A stretch of DNA of 64,000 nucleotides from Chrysoperla carnea (lineage: Eukaryota > Arthropoda > Insecta > Neuroptera > Chrysopidae), in NCBI RefSeq assembly GCF_905475395.1, contig NC_058342.1, forward strand, positions 37,194,640 to 37,258,639, in the 5' to 3' direction. A model generated the notes under the pieces. The model was given only the letters and a program-made list of their open reading frames with translations. It searched no databases and was not told the DNA's origin. Below are positions 37,331-50,300 of this stretch, one piece after another. Numbering within the stretch: position 1 is the first letter of the stretch; every line of letters starts with the position of its first letter. A program made the translations under genes and the position numbers.

Positions 37331-37990
37331 CAATTTCCCCAAAAACTAAGAAGCGAATTATCAAATGAATACGATTTTCGTATTTTCCAAGTTGAAATTA
37401 CTCTAGGAAATGATTTTTATCCAAATCGGAGCCAAACATTTTACTCGATTTTTTTAATTTTCTGAGGCCATCCCCCCCTTTGAAAAAATTCGAAAAATCG
37501 AACGAACTTTTTGCTCTCCAATTTCGCCCGAACTTAGTTTTAAAGGTAATTTGGACCCAGAAAATACAAAAATCGTATTCATTTGATGATTCGATTCTTA
37601 GTTTTTGAGAAAATTGCACTTTTCGTATAATTTTTGCCCATATTTTTGAAACTAAGCATCCAATCATAAAATGAATACGATTTTTGCATTTTCCAGGTTG
37701 AAATTAGTCTAGGAAATGATTTTCATCCAAATCGGAGCCAAACATTTTACTCGATTTTTTAAATTTTCTGAGGCCATCCCCCCCTTTGAAAAAATTCGAA
37801 AAATCGAAAGAACTTTTTGCTCTCCAATTTCATCCGAACTTAGTATTAAAGGTAATTTGGACCCAGAAAATACAAAAATCGTATTCATTTGATGATTCGA
37901 TTCTTAGTTTTTGAGAAAATTGCACTTTTCGTATAATTTTTGCCGATATTTTTGAAACTAAGCATCCAATCATAAAATGAATACGATTTT
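37331..37990 (-). repeat. Inverted, diverged edge segment of the satellite
   Basis: From 37390 to 37990 the units read as the reverse complement of the main array (CTGAGGCCATCCCCCCC in place of GGGGGGGATGGCCTCAG). The segment starts at 37331 with a short forward-type header (CCCCAAAAACTAAGAAGCG). Private changes include CCCAGAAAAT in both units. The turn into the main direction occurs at about 37976-38000, inside the box AAATGAATACGATTTTTGTA. Confidence 0.9.
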
Positions 37991-38172
37991 TGTATTTTTT
38001 GGGTCCAAATTACCTTTAATACTAAGTTCGGATGAAATTGGAGAGCAAAAAGTTCGTTCGATTTTTCGAATTTTTTCAAAGGGGGGGATGGCCTCAGAAA
38101 ATTAAAAAAATCGAGTAAAATGTTTGGCTCCGATTTGGATGAAAATCATTTCCTAGAGTAATTTCAACCTGG

Positions 38173-38304
38173 AAAATACAAAAATCGTATTCATTTTATG
38201 ATTGGATGCTTAGTTTCAAAAATATCGGCAAAAATTATACGAAAAGTGCAATTTTCTCAAAAACTAAGAATCGAATCATCAAATGAATACGATTTTTGTA
38301 TTTT
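38173..38304. repeat. Representative foldback in a satellite unit (44-bp arms)
   Basis: Arms 38173-38216 and 38261-38304 are reverse complements at 41 of 44 positions, with a 44-nt loop (38217-38260). The core is AATGAATACGATTTTTGTAT on one arm and its complement on the other. The same foldback occurs once in every unit of the array. Beyond the box, the two flanking half-units still show weaker inverted similarity (roughly 60% by eye). Confidence 0.93.
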
Positions 38305-41300
38305 TTGGGTCCAAATTACCTTTAATACTAAGTTCGGATGAAATTGGAGAGCAAAAAGTTCGTTCGATTTTTCGAATTTTTTCAAAGGGGGGGATGGCCT
38401 CAGAAAATTAAAAAAATCGAGTAAAATGTTTGGCTCCGATTTGGATGAAAATCATTTCCTAGAGTAATTTCAACCTGGAAAATACAAAAATCGTATTCAT
38501 TTTATGATTGGATGCTTAGTTTCAAAAATATCGGCAAAAATTATACGAAAAGTGCAATTTTCTCAAAAACTAAGAATCGAATCATCAAATGAATACGATT
38601 TTTGTATTTTTTGGGTCCAAATTACCTTTAATACTAAGTTCGGATGAAATTGGAGAGCAAAAAGTTCGTTCGATTTTTCGAATTTTTTCAAAGGGGGGGA
38701 TGGCCTCAGAAAATTAAAAAAATCGAGTAAAATGTTTGGCTCCGATTTGGATGAAAATCATTTCCTAGAGTAATTTCAACCTGGAAAATACAAAAATCGT
38801 ATTCATTTTATGATTGGATGCTTAGTTTCAAAAATATCGGCAAAAATTATACGAAAAGTGCAATTTTCTCAAAAACTAAGAATCGAATCATCAAATGAAT
38901 ACGATTTTTGTATTTTTTGGGTCCAAATTACCTTTAATACTAAGTTCGGATGAAATTGGAGAGCAAAAAGTTCGTTCGATTTTTCGAATTTTTTCAAAGG
39001 GGGGGATGGCCTCAGAAAATTAAAAAAATCGAGTAAAATGTTTGGCTCCGATTTGGATGAAAATCATTTCCTAGAGTAATTTCAACCTGGAAAATACAAA
39101 AATCGTATTCATTTTATGATTGGATGCTTAGTTTCAAAAATATCGGCAAAAATTATACGAAAAGTGCAATTTTCTCAAAAACTAAGAATCGAATCATCAA
39201 ATGAATACGATTTTTGTATTTTTTGGGTCCAAATTACCTTTAATACTAAGTTCGGATGAAATTGGAGAGCAAAAAGTTCGTTCGATTTTTCGAATTTTTT
39301 CAAAGGGGGGGATGGCCTCAGAAAATTAAAAAAATCGAGTAAAATGTTTGGCTCCGATTTGGATGAAAATCATTTCCTAGAGTAATTTCAACCTGGAAAA
39401 TACAAAAATCGTATTCATTTTATGATTGGATGCTTAGTTTCAAAAATATCGGCAAAAATTATACGAAAAGTGCAATTTTCTCAAAAACTAAGAATCGAAT
39501 CATCAAATGAATACGATTTTTGTATTTTTTGGGTCCAAATTACCTTTAATACTAAGTTCGGATGAAATTGGAGAGCAAAAAGTTCGTTCGATTTTTCGAA
39601 TTTTTTCAAAGGGGGGGATGGCCTCAGAAAATTAAAAAAATCGAGTAAAATGTTTGGCTCCGATTTGGATGAAAATCATTTCCTAGAGTAATTTCAACCT
39701 GGAAAATACAAAAATCGTATTCATTTTATGATTGGATGCTTAGTTTCAAAAATATCGGCAAAAATTATACGAAAAGTGCAATTTTCTCAAAAACTAAGAA
39801 TCGAATCATCAAATGAATACGATTTTTGTATTTTTTGGGTCCAAATTACCTTTAATACTAAGTTCGGATGAAATTGGAGAGCAAAAAGTTCGTTCGATTT
39901 TTCGAATTTTTTCAAAGGGGGGGATGGCCTCAGAAAATTAAAAAAATCGAGTAAAATGTTTGGCTCCGATTTGGATGAAAATCATTTCCTAGAGTAATTT
40001 CAACCTGGAAAATACAAAAATCGTATTCATTTTATGATTGGATGCTTAGTTTCAAAAATATCGGCAAAAATTATACGAAAAGTGCAATTTTCTCAAAAAC
40101 TAAGAATCGAATCATCAAATGAATACGATTTTTGTATTTTTTGGGTCCAAATTACCTTTAATACTAAGTTCGGATGAAATTGGAGAGCAAAAAGTTCGTT
40201 CGATTTTTCGAATTTTTTCAAAGGGGGGGATGGCCTCAGAAAATTAAAAAAATCGAGTAAAATGTTTGGCTCCGATTTGGATGAAAATCATTTCCTAGAG
40301 TAATTTCAACCTGGAAAATACAAAAATCGTATTCATTTTATGATTGGATGCTTAGTTTCAAAAATATCGGCAAAAATTATACGAAAAGTGCAATTTTCTC
40401 AAAAACTAAGAATCGAATCATCAAATGAATACGATTTTTGTATTTTTTGGGTCCAAATTACCTTTAATACTAAGTTCGGATGAAATTGGAGAGCAAAAAG
40501 TTCGTTCGATTTTTCGAATTTTTTCAAAGGGGGGGATGGCCTCAGAAAATTAAAAAAATCGAGTAAAATGTTTGGCTCCGATTTGGATGAAAATCATTTC
40601 CTAGAGTAATTTCAACCTGGAAAATACAAAAATCGTATTCATTTTATGATTGGATGCTTAGTTTCAAAAATATCGGCAAAAATTATACGAAAAGTGCAAT
40701 TTTCTCAAAAACTAAGAATCGAATCATCAAATGAATACGATTTTTGTATTTTTTGGGTCCAAATTACCTTTAATACTAAGTTCGGATGAAATTGGAGAGC
40801 AAAAAGTTCGTTCGATTTTTCGAATTTTTTCAAAGGGGGGGATGGCCTCAGAAAATTAAAAAAATCGAGTAAAATGTTTGGCTCCGATTTGGATGAAAAT
40901 CATTTCCTAGAGTAATTTCAACCTGGAAAATACAAAAATCGTATTCATTTTATGATTGGATGCTTAGTTTCAAAAATATCGGCAAAAATTATACGAAAAG
41001 TGCAATTTTCTCAAAAACTAAGAATCGAATCATCAAATGAATACGATTTTTGTATTTTTTGGGTCCAAATTACCTTTAATACTAAGTTCGGATGAAATTG
41101 GAGAGCAAAAAGTTCGTTCGATTTTTCGAATTTTTTCAAAGGGGGGGATGGCCTCAGAAAATTAAAAAAATCGAGTAAAATGTTTGGCTCCGATTTGGAT
41201 GAAAATCATTTCCTAGAGTAATTTCAACCTGGAAAATACAAAAATCGTATTCATTTTATGATTGGATGCTTAGTTTCAAAAATATCGGCAAAAATTATAC

Positions 41301-44300
41301 GAAAAGTGCAATTTTCTCAAAAACTAAGAATCGAATCATCAAATGAATACGATTTTTGTATTTTTTGGGTCCAAATTACCTTTAATACTAAGTTCGGATG
41401 AAATTGGAGAGCAAAAAGTTCGTTCGATTTTTCGAATTTTTTCAAAGGGGGGGATGGCCTCAGAAAATTAAAAAAATCGAGTAAAATGTTTGGCTCCGAT
41501 TTGGATGAAAATCATTTCCTAGAGTAATTTCAACCTGGAAAATACAAAAATCGTATTCATTTTATGATTGGATGCTTAGTTTCAAAAATATCGGCAAAAA
41601 TTATACGAAAAGTGCAATTTTCTCAAAAACTAAGAATCGAATCATCAAATGAATACGATTTTTGTATTTTTTGGGTCCAAATTACCTTTAATACTAAGTT
41701 CGGATGAAATTGGAGAGCAAAAAGTTCGTTCGATTTTTCGAATTTTTTCAAAGGGGGGGATGGCCTCAGAAAATTAAAAAAATCGAGTAAAATGTTTGGC
41801 TCCGATTTGGATGAAAATCATTTCCTAGAGTAATTTCAACCTGGAAAATACAAAAATCGTATTCATTTTATGATTGGATGCTTAGTTTCAAAAATATCGG
41901 CAAAAATTATACGAAAAGTGCAATTTTCTCAAAAACTAAGAATCGAATCATCAAATGAATACGATTTTTGTATTTTTTGGGTCCAAATTACCTTTAATAC
42001 TAAGTTCGGATGAAATTGGAGAGCAAAAAGTTCGTTCGATTTTTCGAATTTTTTCAAAGGGGGGGATGGCCTCAGAAAATTAAAAAAATCGAGTAAAATG
42101 TTTGGCTCCGATTTGGATGAAAATCATTTCCTAGAGTAATTTCAACCTGGAAAATACAAAAATCGTATTCATTTTATGATTGGATGCTTAATTTCAAAAA
42201 TATCGGCAAAAATTATACGAAAAGTGCAATTTTCTCAAAAACTAAGAATCGAATCATCAAATGAATACGATTTTTGTATTTTTTGGGTCCAAATTACCTT
42301 TAATACTAAGTTCGGATGAAATTGGAGAGCAAAAAGTTCGTTCGATTTTTCGAATTTTTTCAAAGGGGGGGATGGCCTCAGAAAATTAAAAAAATCGAGT
42401 AAAATGTTTGGCTCCGATTTGGATGAAAATCATTTCCTAGAGTAATTTCAACCTGGAAAATACAAAAATCGTATTCATTTTATGATTGGATGCTTAGTTT
42501 CAAAAATATCGGCAAAAATTATACGAAAAGTGCAATTTTCTCAAAAACTAAGAATCGAATCATCAAATGAATACGATTTTTGTATTTTTTGGGTCCAAAT
42601 TACCTTTAATACTAAGTTCGGATGAAATTGGAGAGCAAAAAGTTCGTTCGATTTTTCGAATTTTTTCAAAGGGGGGGATGGCCTCAGAAAATTAAAAAAA
42701 TCGAGTAAAATGTTTGGCTCCGATTTGGATGAAAATCATTTCCTAGAGTAATTTCAACCTGGAAAATACAAAAATCGTATTCATTTTATGATTGGATGCT
42801 TAGTTTCAAAAATATCGGCAAAAATTATACGAAAAGTGCAATTTTCTCAAAAACTAAGAATCGAATCATCAAATGAATACGATTTTTGTATTTTTTGGGT
42901 CCAAATTACCTTTAATACTAAGTTCGGATGAAATTGGAGAGCAAAAAGTTCGTTCGATTTTTCGAATTTTTTCAAAGGGGGGGATGGCCTCAGAAAATTA
43001 AAAAAATCGAGTAAAATGTTTGGCTCCGATTTGGATGAAAATCATTTCCTAGAGTAATTTCAACCTGGAAAATACAAAAATCGTATTCATTTTATGATTG
43101 GATGCTTAGTTTCAAAAATATGGGCAAAAATTATACGAAAAGTGCAATTTTCTCAAAAACTAAGAATCGAATCATCAAATGAATACGATTTTTGTATTTT
43201 TTGGGTCCAAATTACCTTTAATACTAAGTTCGGATGAAATTGGAGAGCAAAAAGTTCGTTCGATTTTTCGAATTTTTTCAAAGGGGGGGATGGCCTCAGA
43301 AAATTAAAAAAATCGAGTAAAATGTTTGGCTCCGATTTGGATGAAAATCATTTCCTAGAGTAATTTCAACCTGGAAAATACAAAAATCGTATTCATTTTA
43401 TGATTGGATGCTTAGTTTCAAAAATATCGGCAAAAATTATACGAAAAGTGCAATTTTCTCAAAAACTAAGAATCGAATCATCAAATGAATACGATTTTTG
43501 TATTTTTTGGGTCCAAATTACCTTTAATACTAAGTTCGGATGAAATTGGAGAGCAAAAAGTTCGTTCGATTTTTCGAATTTTTTCAAAGGGGGGGATGGC
43601 CTCAGAAAATTAAAAAAATCGAGTAAAATGTTTGGCTCCGATTTGGATGAAAATCATTTCCTAGAGTAATTTCAACCTGGAAAATACAAAAATCGTATTC
43701 ATTTTATGATTGGATGCTTAGTTTCAAAAATATCGGCAAAAATTATACGAAAAGTGCAATTTTCTCAAAAACTAAGAATCGAATCATCAAATGAATACGA
43801 TTTTTGTATTTTTTGGGTCCAAATTACCTTTAATACTAAGTTCGGATGAAATTGGAGAGCAAAAAGTTCGTTCGATTTTTCGAATTTTTTCAAAGGGGGG
43901 GATGGCCTCAGAAAATTAAAAAAATCGAGTAAAATGTTTGGCTCCGATTTGGATGAAAATCATTTCCTAGAGTAATTTCAACCTGGAAAATACAAAAATC
44001 GTATTCATTTTATGATTGGATGCTTAGTTTCAAAAATATCGGCAAAAATTATACGAAAAGTGCAATTTTCTCAAAAACTAAGAATCGAATCATCAAATGA
44101 ATACGATTTTTGTATTTTTTGGGTCCAAATTACCTTTAATACTAAGTTCGGATGAAATTGGAGAGCAAAAAGTTCGTTCGATTTTTCGAATTTTTTCAAA
44201 GGGGGGGATGGCCTCAGAAAATTAAAAAAATCGAGTAAAATGTTTGGCTCCGATTTGGATGAAAATCATTTCCTAGAGTAATTTCAACCTGGAAAATACA

Positions 44301-47300
44301 AAAATCGTATTCATTTTATGATTGGATGCTTAGTTTCAAAAATATCGGCAAAAATTATACGAAAAGTGCAATTTTCTCAAAAACTAAGAATCGAATCATC
44401 AAATGAATACGATTTTTGTATTTTTTGGGTCCAAATTACCTTTAATACTAAGTTCGGATGAAATTGGAGAGCAAAAAGTTCGTTCGATTTTTCGAATTTT
44501 TTCAAAGGGGGGGATGGCCTCAGAAAATTAAAAAAATCGAGTAAAATGTTTGGCTCCGATTTGGATGAAAATCATTTCCTAGAGTAATTTCAACCTGGAA
44601 AATACAAAAATCGTATTCATTTTATGATTGGATGCTTAGTTTCAAAAATATCGGCAAAAATTATACGAAAAGTGCAATTTTCTCAAAAACTAAGAATCGA
44701 ATCATCAAATGAATACGATTTTTGTATTTTTTGGGTCCAAATTACCTTTAATACTAAGTTCGGATGAAATTGGAGAGCAAAAAGTTCGTTCGATTTTTCG
44801 AATTTTTTCAAAGGGGGGGATGGCCTCAGAAAATTAAAAAAATCGAGTAAAATGTTTGGCTCCGATTTGGATGAAAATCATTTCCTAGAGTAATTTCAAC
44901 CTGGAAAATACAAAAATCGTATTCATTTTATGATTGGATGCTTAGTTTCAAAAATATCGGCAAAAATTATACGAAAAGTGCAATTTTCTCAAAAACTAAG
45001 AATCGAATCATCAAATGAATACGATTTTTGTATTTTTTGGGTCCAAATTACCTTTAATACTAAGTTCGGATGAAATTGGAGAGCAAAAAGTTCGTTCGAT
45101 TTTTCGAATTTTTTCAAAGGGGGGGGATGGCCTCAGAAAATTAAAAAAATCGAGTAAAATGTTTGGCTCCGATTTGGATGAAAATCATTTCCTAGAGTAA
45201 TTTCAACCTGGAAAATACAAAAATCGTATTCATTTTATGATTGGATGCTTAGTTTCAAAAATATCGGCAAAAATTATACGAAAAGTGCAATTTTCTCAAA
45301 AACTAAGAATCGAATCATCAAATGAATACGATTTTTGTATTTTTTGGGTCCAAATTACCTTTAATACTAAGTTCGGATGAAATTGGAGAGCAAAAAGTTC
45401 GTTCGATTTTTCGAATTTTTTCAAAGGGGGGGATGGCCTCAGAAAATTAAAAAAATCGAGTAAAATGTTTGGCTCCGATTTGGATGAAAATCATTTCCTA
45501 GAGTAATTTCAACCTGGAAAATACAAAAATCGTATTCATTTTATGATTGGATGCTTAGTTTCAAAAATATCGGCAAAAATTATACGAAAAGTGCAATTTT
45601 CTCAAAAACTAAGAATCGAATCATCAAATGAATACGATTTTTGTATTTTTTGGGTCCAAATTACCTTTAATACTAAGTTCGGATGAAATTGGAGAGCAAA
45701 AAGTTCGTTCGATTTTTCGAATTTTTTCAAAGGGGGGGATGGCCTCAGAAAATTAAAAAAATCGAGTAAAATGTTTGGCTCCGATTTGGATGAAAATCAT
45801 TTCCTAGAGTAATTTCAACCTGGAAAATACAAAAATCGTATTCATTTTATGATTGGATGCTTAGTTTCAAAAATATCGGCAAAAATTATACGAAAAGTGC
45901 AATTTTCTCAAAAACTAAGAATCGAATCATCAAATGAATACGATTTTTGTATTTTTTGGGTCCAAATTACCTTTAATACTAAGTTCGGATGAAATTGGAG
46001 AGCAAAAAGTTCGTTCGATTTTTCGAATTTTTTCAAAGGGGGGGATGGCCTCAGAAAATTAAAAAAATCGAGTAAAATGTTTGGCTCCGATTTGGATGAA
46101 AATCATTTCCTAGAGTAATTTCAACCTGGAAAATACAAAAATCGTATTCATTTTATGATTGGATGCTTAGTTTCAAAAATATCGGCAAAAATTATACGAA
46201 AAGTGCAATTTTCTCAAAAACTAAGAATCGAATCATCAAATGAATACGATTTTTGTATTTTTGGGTCCAAATTACCTTTAATACTAAGTTCGGATGAAAT
46301 TGGAGAGCAAAAAGTTCGTTCGATTTTTCGAATTTTTTCAAAGGGGGGGATGGCCTCAGAAAATTAAAAAAATCGAGTAAAATGTTTGGCTCCGATTTGG
46401 ATGAAAATCATTTCCTAGAGTAATTTCAACCTGGAAAATACAAAAATCGTATTCATTTTATGATTGGATGCTTAATTTCAAAAATATCGGCAAAAATTAT
46501 ACGAAAAGTGCAATTTTCTCAAAAACTAAGAATCGAATCATCAAATGAATACGATTTTTGTATTTTTTGGGTCCAAATTACCTTTAATACTAAGTTCGGA
46601 TGAAATTGGAGAGCAAAAAGTTCGTTCGATTTTTCGAATTTTTTCAAAGGGGGGGATGGCCTCAGAAAATTAAAAAAATCGAGTAAAATGTTTGGCTCCG
46701 ATTTGGATGAAAATCATTTCCTAGAGTAATTTCAACCTGGAAAATACAAAAATCGTATTCATTTTATGATTGGATGCTTAGTTTCAAAAATATCGGCAAA
46801 AATTATACGAAAAGTGCAATTTTCTCAAAAACTAAGAATCGAATCATCAAATGAATACGATTTTTGTATTTTTTGGGTCCAAATTACCTTTAATACTAAG
46901 TTCGGATGAAATTGGAGAGCAAAAAGTTCGTTCGATTTTTCGAATTTTTTCAAAGGGGGGGATGGCCTCAGAAAATTAAAAAAATCGAGTAAAATGTTTG
47001 GCTCCGATTTGGATGAAAATCATTTCCTAGAGTAATTTCAACCTGGAAAATACAAAAATCGTATTCATTTTATGATTGGATGCTTAGTTTCAAAAATATC
47101 GGCAAAAATTATACGAAAAGTGCAATTTTCTCAAAAACTAAGAATCGAATCATCAAATGAATACGATTTTTGTATTTTTTGGGTCCAAATTACCTTTAAT
47201 ACTAAGTTCGGATGAAATTGGAGAGCAAAAAGTTCGTTCGATTTTTCGAATTTTTTCAAAGGGGGGGATGGCCTCAGAAAATTAAAAAAATCGAGTAAAA

Positions 47301-50300
47301 TGTTTGGCTCCGATTTGGATGAAAATCATTTCCTAGAGTAATTTCAACCTGGAAAATACAAAAATCGTATTCATTTTATGATTGGATGCTTAGTTTCAAA
47401 AATATGGGCAAAAATTATACGAAAAGTGCAATTTTCTCAAAAACTAAGAATCGAATCATCAAATGAATACGATTTTTGTATTTTTTGGGTCCAAATTACC
47501 TTTAATACTAAGTTCGATGAAATTGGAGAGCAAAAAGTTCGTTCGATTTTTCGAATTTTTTCAAAGGGGGGGATGGCCTCAGAAAATTAAAAAAATCGAG
47601 TAAAATGTTTGGCTCCGATTTGGATGAAAATCATTTCCTAGAGTAATTTCAACCTGGAAAATACAAAAATCGTATTCATTTTATGATTGGATGCTTAGTT
47701 TCAAAAATATCGGCAAAAATTATACGAAAAGTGCAATTTTCTCAAAAACTAAGAATCGAATCATCAAATGAATACGATTTTTGTATTTTTTGGGTCCAAA
47801 TTACCTTTAATACTAAGTTCGGATGAAATTGGAGAGCAAAAAGTTCGTTCGATTTTTCGAATTTTTTCAAAGGGGGGGATGGCCTCAGAAAATTAAAAAA
47901 ATCGAGTAAAATGTTTGGCTCCGATTTGGATGAAAATCATTTCCTAGAGTAATTTCAACCTGGAAAATACAAAAATCGTATTCATTTTATGATTGGATGC
48001 TTAGTTTCAAAAATATCGGCAAAAATTATACGAAAAGTGCAATTTTCTCAAAAACTAAGAATCGAATCATCAAATGAATACGATTTTTGTATTTTTTGGG
48101 TCCAAATTACCTTTAATACTAAGTTCGGATGAAATTGGAGAGCAAAAAGTTCGTTCGATTTTTCGAATTTTTTCAAAGGGGGGGATGGCCTCAGAAAATT
48201 AAAAAAATCGAGTAAAATGTTTGGCTCCGATTTGGATGAAAATCATTTCCTAGAGTAATTTCAACCTGGAAAATACAAAAATCGTATTCATTTTATGATT
48301 GGATGCTTAGTTTCAAAAATATCGGCAAAAATTATACGAAAAGTGCAATTTTCTCAAAAACTAAGAATCGAATCATCAAATGAATACGATTTTTGTATTT
48401 TTTGGGTCCAAATTACCTTTAATACTAAGTTCGGATGAAATTGGAGAGCAAAAAGTTCGTTCGATTTTTCGAATTTTTTCAAAGGGGGGGATGGCCTCAG
48501 AAAATTAAAAAAATCGAGTAAAATGTTTGGCTCCGATTTGGATGAAAATCATTTCCTAGAGTAATTTCAACCTGGAAAATACAAAAATCGTATTCATTTT
48601 ATGATTGGATGCTTAGTTTCAAAAATATCGGCAAAAATTATACGAAAAGTGCAATTTTCTCAAAAACTAAGAATCGAATCATCAAATGAATACGATTTTT
48701 GTATTTTTTGGGTCCAAATTACCTTTAATACTAAGTTCGGATGAAATTGGAGAGCAAAAAGTTCGTTCGATTTTTCGAATTTTTTCAAAGGGGGGGATGG
48801 CCTCAGAAAATTAAAAAAATCGAGTAAAATGTTTGGCTCCGATTTGGATGAAAATCATTTCCTAGAGTAATTTCAACCTGGAAAATACAAAAATCGTATT
48901 CATTTTATGATTGGATGCTTAGTTTCAAAAATATCGGCAAAAATTATACGAAAAGTGCAATTTTCTCAAAAACTAAGAATCGAATCATCAAATGAATACG
49001 ATTTTTGTATTTTTTGGGTCCAAATTACCTTTAATACTAAGTTCGGATGAAATTGGAGAGCAAAAAGTTCGTTCGATTTTTCGAATTTTTTCAAAGGGGG
49101 GGATGGCCTCAGAAAATTAAAAAAATCGAGTAAAATGTTTGGCTCCGATTTGGATGAAAATCATTTCCTAGAGTAATTTCAACCTGGAAAATACAAAAAT
49201 CGTATTCATTTTATGATTGGATGCTTAGTTTCAAAAATATCGGCAAAAAATTATACGAAAAGTGCAATTTTCTCAAAAACTAAGAATCGAATCATCAAAT
49301 GAATACGATTTTTGTATTTTTTGGGTCCAAATTACCTTTAATACTAAGTTCGGATGAAATTGGAGAGCAAAAAGTTCGTTCGATTTTTCGAATTTTTTCA
49401 AAGGGGGGGATGGCCTCAGAAAATTAAAAAAATCGAGTAAAATGTTTGGCTCCGATTTGGATGAAAATCATTTCCTAGAGTAATTTCAACCTGGAAAATA
49501 CAAAAATCGTATTCATTTTATGATTGGATGCTTAGTTTCAAAAATATCGGCAAAAATTATACGAAAAGTGCAATTTTCTCAAAAACTAAGAATCGAATCA
49601 TCAAATGAATACGATTTTTGTATTTTTTGGGTCCAAATTACCTTTAATACTAAGTTCGGATGAAATTGGAGAGCAAAAAGTTCGTTCGATTTTTCGAATT
49701 TTTTCAAAGGGGGGGATGGCCTCAGAAAATTAAAAAAATCGAGTAAAATGTTTGGCTCCGATTTGGATGAAAATCATTTCCTAGAGTAATTTCAACCTGG
49801 AAAATACAAAAATCGTATTCATTTTATGATTGGATGCTTAGTTTCAAAAATATCGGCAAAAATTATACGAAAAGTGCAATTTTCTCAAAAACTAAGAATC
49901 GAATCATCAAATGAATACGATTTTTGTATTTTTTGTGTCCAAATTACCTTTAATACTAAGTTCGGATGAAATTGGAGAGCAAAAAGTTCGTTCGATTTTT
50001 CGAATTTTTTCAAAGGGGGGGATGGCCTCAGAAAATTAAAAAAATCGAGTAAAATGTTTGGCTCCGATTTGGATGAAAATCATTTCCTAGAGTAATTTCA
50101 ACCTGGAAAATACAAAAATCGTATTCATTTTATGATTGGATGCTTAGTTTCAAAAATATCGGCAAAAATTATACGAAAAGTGCAATTTTCTCAAAAACTA
50201 AGAATCGAATCATCAAATGAATACGATTTTTGTATTTTTTGGGTCCAAATTACCTTTAATACTAAGTTCGGATGAAATTGGAGAGCAAAAAGTTCGTTCG

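Noticed and set aside
37398..37667. 89-codon open frame in the first inverted satellite unit, and 61-70 codon frames in units at 45015, 46155 and 47378
   Set aside because: They arise where edge divergence or single-base indels remove the stop (GGATGA) present in nearly all units. The product is low complexity and has no start context; the satellite is not a coding repeat.
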